A stretch of 64,000 nucleotides of DNA from Anthoceros angustus (lineage: Eukaryota; Streptophyta; Anthocerotopsida; Anthocerotales; Anthocerotaceae): contig MU008175.1 in the NCBI GenBank assembly GCA_010909165.1, forward strand, positions 921,370 to 985,369, in the 5' to 3' direction. The notes under the pieces are model-generated. The model was not told the origin of the DNA, made no database searches, and saw nothing but the letters and a program-made list of their open reading frames with translations. The translations under genes were made by a program, and so were the position numbers. Positions 60,201 to 64,000 of this stretch are shown here, piece by piece (the stretch's first letter is position 1; each line of letters opens with the position of its first letter).

Positions 60201-60337
60201 GTCACCACTGCCCTGCCCTGTGCCGACACCAGTAACCAGTTAATCAGTACGACGCGACGCGACCGGGACTCCGGGACTCCGCCACTCCGCCACTCCGCCA
60301 GTCCGGGGCCACGGAACGGGGATCCGGCCCTGTCCAC
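57297..60337. repeat. 1.5-kb tandem duplication rich in minisatellites
   Basis: Copy 1 is 57297-58819 (1523 bp) and copy 2 is 58820-60337 (1518 bp), directly adjacent, both starting TTTGCGTCTGCGTTTTGC and ending GATCCGGCCCTGTCCAC. The copies differ mainly in homopolymer length and number of short units. Inside each are arrays of CCTGGTN (about 57870 and 59380), GGGCAT, GGTGCG, GGCCAG and CTGCCCT. No coding gene is evident. Confidence 0.95.
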
Positions 60338-60444
60338 GCACGCCCACATGCGGCAAACGGGACGCGCCCACGCCCTCCGTTATTATTAGCCCCGACGGGC
60401 TGAGGCGACACAGCCCACAATCCCGGCGCGCTCTTGTTGGCGGG

Positions 60445-60500
60445 CTGGATTGCTGGAATGCTGGATTGCTGGAATGCTGGAATGCTGGAGTGCTGGATTA
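60445..60500. repeat. 8-bp minisatellite, seven units
   Basis: Seven units of the form CTGGA(A/T/G)TG, the last one CTGGATTA. Confidence 0.9.
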
Positions 60501-60576
60501 GGGGCCACGGCTGCAGGATTAGGGCTTGACATGAGTTGGCGCTGGGCGGCGGGCAGCTGGCTGGGGTCCAGCCGAG

Positions 60577-60640
60577 CCCGAACGCCCGAATGCCAGAATG
60601 CCAGAATGCCCGAATGCCCGAATGCCCGAATGCCCGAATG
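60577..60640. repeat. 8-bp minisatellite, eight units
   Basis: Eight units of CC(C/A)GAATG, the first CCCGAACG. It shares the GAATG core with the neighbouring array. Confidence 0.9.
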
Positions 60641-61083
60641 CCCGAGTTCGCTCCTCAGTCGGGACTGCAGTAGTCGACTCCGAGTCTCTTCCATGGGAGT
60701 TGGAACTCGGAATAGCATCGGTTGCCAGTCAGGCCCGTGGGAATGGAGTCGTGTCCCCGCTCCCTGGACTGGACAATCAACCGACTTCGGCTTGAAGCCC
60801 ACCCCATTACGCATCTGTTTCCAAACAGGAATGTATGAAATGGAGGAAGTGGGCATGCTTCATGCATATCTGGATAGGATAGGATAGGTGAGGACAGCAC
60901 CGGACAAGACATTTCAGCTCCACCACCACACTTGTGCTTCCATGCGCCTCGCGTTGTCTACCCCTCACCACTCCTTTGCCATCCATGTCAATTGTGCTGG
61001 CTTACATGTTCCAACACACACACACTGTTTTAGTGTTGAACCATTTTTCGTAATCCCACCGCCGCTCTCCAACTTCCGCCCTT

Positions 61084-61144
61084 CGCGGTTGTAGCACAGC
61101 ACCCTGCCACGCTACAGACCCGGGTTCGATATCAGGCCGGCGCA
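61084..61144 (+). repeat. tRNA-like remnant, possible SINE head
   Basis: GTAGCACAGCACC resembles a shortened A-box region and GACCCGGGTTCGATATCAGG resembles a B-box and T arm, followed by CCGGCGCA like an acceptor 3' strand. The D arm is short and the acceptor does not pair well, so it is not a working tRNA. A SINE head or tRNA fossil is the best guess. Confidence 0.3.
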
Positions 61145-63952
61145 CATGGGGTCTACTAATACTAATTCGCCGTTTCTCTCACTTTCGCTCGGTTACACGG
61201 AGCAAAATGCGTTGATCGGTGAGCGACCACGCGCCCCGAGGAGCGTGGCCCGTGGCCGTGGCCGTCGCCGGCGGGATAGTGCGGAGGCCACGCCCAGGAA
61301 GCGGCACTTGCATGCGCCGCAAGCAAGCGGCGACCTGTTGACGACCTATTTGACGACAAGTTAGGGTTCCCACGCCTAAACACATGGCGGACGCGTGTCG
61401 CCATCCTATTCTCCTGACATTGATTCCCTTGGTCCGCCCAAACACGGGCGCGTGCCGGGGCCGGACTCGCCTCTTTTCTTGCTGCACAGCTAATTACCTC
61501 GTACGGAAGGCCTGGTTTTACATAATTCGCATGTGAAGTGGCGCATGATTGATTCAAACCTACACGCGCCGGGCGAGCGTCCTCGGGAAATGATGGCAGT
61601 GAGTGGGCGGTGGGCGGTGGGCAGAGGGCAGGAGCAGGTCAGGCGGCGGGGGAAGCACCCAGGAAGCAGGTGGCGGCCGACCTGCTGCCACCGGGCCACC
61701 GGGCCACCCGGTCACCCGCCAGGAGTCCTGCAGGCGCGGCAGGAGCGGGCCGGACTCTTTAAATGGGGGAGGGAGAGGGAGTAGGCAACGAGCTGGATCA
61801 CGGCAGATCTGGCAGGGGCCAGTGGGCTGGGCAGCGCAGTGCACCAGGGAGCGGCAGATACCTTATTGCGCGTCACGCTCCGATTTTCCGCTGCCACAAG
61901 CCGGATATTATGTACACGTTATTTGATTGCGCGTGTCAGAAAGAGCAAGAGCAGGGCACCATGTCACGCCCGGTCTCTCCGTGTAGTGTACCTTTGCTCT
62001 TCTCGACTCCGACTTGTCATGCCCATTTTCTGACATCGTCAAGCCTCCTCTCGCCCACAGACAGGCGTGCTTGTACCTTCGGCTTTGCCTGCTTTCCTTT
62101 CCTCCAAGCGGGTCAATCGGAGATACTTACACACCAGCCATACCCAAGTGGCCTCCACCCACCGTCGAGATGCCTGTCCCTATTTGCGCAATCATCAGGC
62201 ACGGGACATGATCCAGGCCCCCCAGGGACGAAAGGAGAGACACATACCGCCTGCCCCTTGTCATCTTCGTCGCTGTAACGTCCAAGAGTGGGAAACGGAT
62301 CCAGGTGGAGCAGAGGGCCAACACAACCTGGATTCCCCTTGCCTACGAACTCTAGGGTATGGCATATGTGTGTAGGCAGTAAGGTGTACGTCCAGGGTGC
62401 GAGTCGGGACCACCTACCCCCTCTCTGGATCCCTTACTCCCTGCTGGTACCTGCGTCGAATCCCAGGCGCTCGCTTCGAGGCACACCCGAAATGGGCTCT
62501 TCCGGGACCCCACCCCCGCCCTAGTGCTGCACCAGGAGCAGCGAAAGTAGCATCAGCAGCAGCAGAAGCAGCATCAGCAGCATAAGCAACGCCTCTCGAT
62601 TTTCTTCACCGGTGGGAGATGAGATCACTCTGGGCCCAGCTTGCCTCCATCCATCACTCACTCAGCTCGTGGATGCATTTATACCTGCAACGTAGGAAAA
62701 GGGAACCTCCAAGTCCTTCCTCAAGGCTGCTGCTGCTCCTGCTTCTTCTTGACGTGCAGGCCTCACTCACTTCACCCATCCTCGCTCTGCCCGTGCCTGC
62801 CGAATCTGAATCATACCAACTCCTCTGCAAGTCCATGTCCAAAACTGCCAGCCCTCTTCCTGGTGAAGGAGGGTTTGAAAACGACGCTCATCCCGATTCG
62901 CATGCAGGGGAGCGAGGTGAAACCTGCTCCACTGCTTACTTCCTGGGGTCCTTCTCCCGCACCGCCTGGGACTTACCTACCTCCTTCGTGCTCCCCGTGT
63001 GCTGCACAACAGGGCCAACCTGGGAAGGGAACTTTGTGGACGAAGCCCTGCCTGCTTTCTCACATACATGCATAAAACATGGACGTGGACAATTCGGACC
63101 TGAGAAAGGATATTTGCACACTCATCACCCCCTTTCTTCATGTCACACCTACATCCAGCCCTTCCACTCCACATCTTTTCTCTCACAGCGAGTTCTCAGC
63201 CTCACATTCATCAATGCCAAGCAGGTATAGCTAGCAGGACACAAACCGAACAGCCCTCAGCCTCACTACTTCTGGAAGGGAATGCCAACCCTGCCTTCCA
63301 CACGGCTCACTCACGTCCCCTCAAGCCCTGTTTCGTTCAACCGAACCATCCTAGGGCCTTCAGGGCGCTTCAATATCACTTCTGCAGGTATCTGTCAACC
63401 ACTTCACTGCCTCCTCATGAAGAGTTCTGGCCCCACACCACCTTCTCTTCTACACCTTAACATCTCTCCACAGCCAAATCTAGTCTGCCATAACCGTTCT
63501 AGCTCATAACCAAAGCCCCCCATCGCAACACCATAACTGGACGAGCACCACTGCAAATCAAGACCGTAACTCCTGCACCACAAGATGGAAAGGTTATCAG
63601 GATGCACCAAGCACCTCCATGTACAAACAAGATAGAACTGCTACAAGATCATCGATGGATAACAATGTGTGAGTGAGGCAAAGTAGGGGAAACACACTTA
63701 CATTGCTCAGCCGCGCGCTCCATGCTCAGCGATCTGAGCGCCACAATTGAGTACAATACCTCCTCGTTTTAGGTCACCGGCACGAATTACGTGCATCTTC
63801 AGCTGGCTCAGCCCGACGCCTAACTCGGCAAGCTGCCGACAGGAATGTGGGCATCTGCAAAAGGTAGTGAGCTAAGAGTTTGATTTGGTGGCGTCGAAGT
63901 ACTGAGACTGTGGACTGCACTTTTCTCTCTGCTGCCGCTGCTGCACCTCGAC

Positions 63953-64000
63953 ATGGCTGGCCACGGCGGCGGTGGCAAGCACAGGAACCACCGTAGCCGT
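63953..64000 (+). CDS. Possible start of a gene cut by the window end
   Basis: ATG at 63953 opens a frame (MAGHGGGGKHRNHRSR) to the last base, preceded by a pyrimidine-rich leader. Sixteen codons are too few to assign a function; a small Gly/His-rich mitochondrial protein would fit but is a guess. Confidence 0.3.
   Translation, partial: MAGHGGGGKHRNHRSR

Larger units (their letters stand above)
60338..63952. other. No gene recognised; short arrays and a tRNA-like trace
   Basis: Contains two 8-bp minisatellites, a tRNA-like segment and an AGC-rich tract near 62535-62585. ORFs such as the one at 62619-63230 show no domain. The last ~50 bases are pyrimidine-rich and may be a leader for the start codon at 63953. 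Confidence 0.45.

Noticed and set aside
57297-60337. CRISPR-like or telomeric array
   Set aside because: Two long units, not regularly spaced short repeats with unique spacers, and the internal arrays do not match the plant telomere unit.

Overview
This window is nuclear DNA of a land plant, probably a seed-free one. Supporting genes are a CYP98-type phenolic-ester 3'-hydroxylase, a plastid PII sensor with the plant-type C-terminal extension, a RUP-type WD40 repressor, a plant-type arginine-rich (RR) tandem CCCH protein, a solanesyl diphosphate synthase and a LIN9/ALWAYS EARLY homologue. Introns are short (mostly about 70-150 bp, GT-AG) and most coding sequence is GC-rich, set between AT-rich gaps. 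An apparently nuclear-adapted copy of mitochondrial rps19 is also present. These traits suggest a hornwort or lycophyte more than a moss or seed plant, but the species is not decided.

Layout. 1-3.2 kb: gene-poor, with a decayed LINE-like reverse-transcriptase tail on the minus strand. 3.2-9.4 kb: a 19-exon LIN9/ALY gene (+). 9.9-10.7 kb: a four-exon, AT-rich PLAC8 gene (+). 12.7-13.2 kb: mitochondrial-type ribosomal protein S19 (+). 14.0-15.6 kb: a divergent pair, a Tim17/22-family protein (-) and PII (+), 131 bp apart. 16.9-18.2 kb: an IFRD/SAT32 gene (-). 18.2-20.5 kb: AT-rich gap with short tandem duplications, a perfect hairpin and a possible terminal-inverted-repeat element. 20.5-22.4 kb: PRP17/CDC40 (+). 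22.8-24.4 kb: CYP98 (-). 25.0-27.1 kb: a ten-exon YaaW-like plastid protein with one surplus base (+). 28.9-30.1 kb: RUP (+). 31.0-34.3 kb: 11-exon XPD/UVH6 (+). 35.8-37.8 kb: six-exon solanesyl diphosphate synthase (-). 40.5-40.9 kb: a small serine palmitoyltransferase activator subunit (-). 45.1-47.2 kb: RR-type CCCH zinc finger gene (-). 49.7-51.0 kb: an AT-rich intronless proline iminopeptidase (+), whose 3' end and flank are tandemly duplicated. 53-64 kb: GC-rich, minisatellite-dense DNA with a 1.5 kb tandem duplication and no convincing gene until a possible start codon in the last 48 bases.

The genes are mostly unrelated housekeeping and regulatory loci, as expected for a plant chromosome. 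RUP (UV-B signalling) and XPD (nucleotide excision repair) are neighbours, but nothing shows that they are co-regulated. Exon sums of LIN9, XPD, PLAC8, Tim17/22, CYP98 and solanesyl synthase are all divisible by three, which supports those models. The YaaW-like gene is one base off. Both tandem duplications differ between copies largely by indels in homopolymers or short repeats. Together these raise the question whether part of the odd structure is assembly or base-calling error. I found no clearly new defence, mobile or metabolic system.
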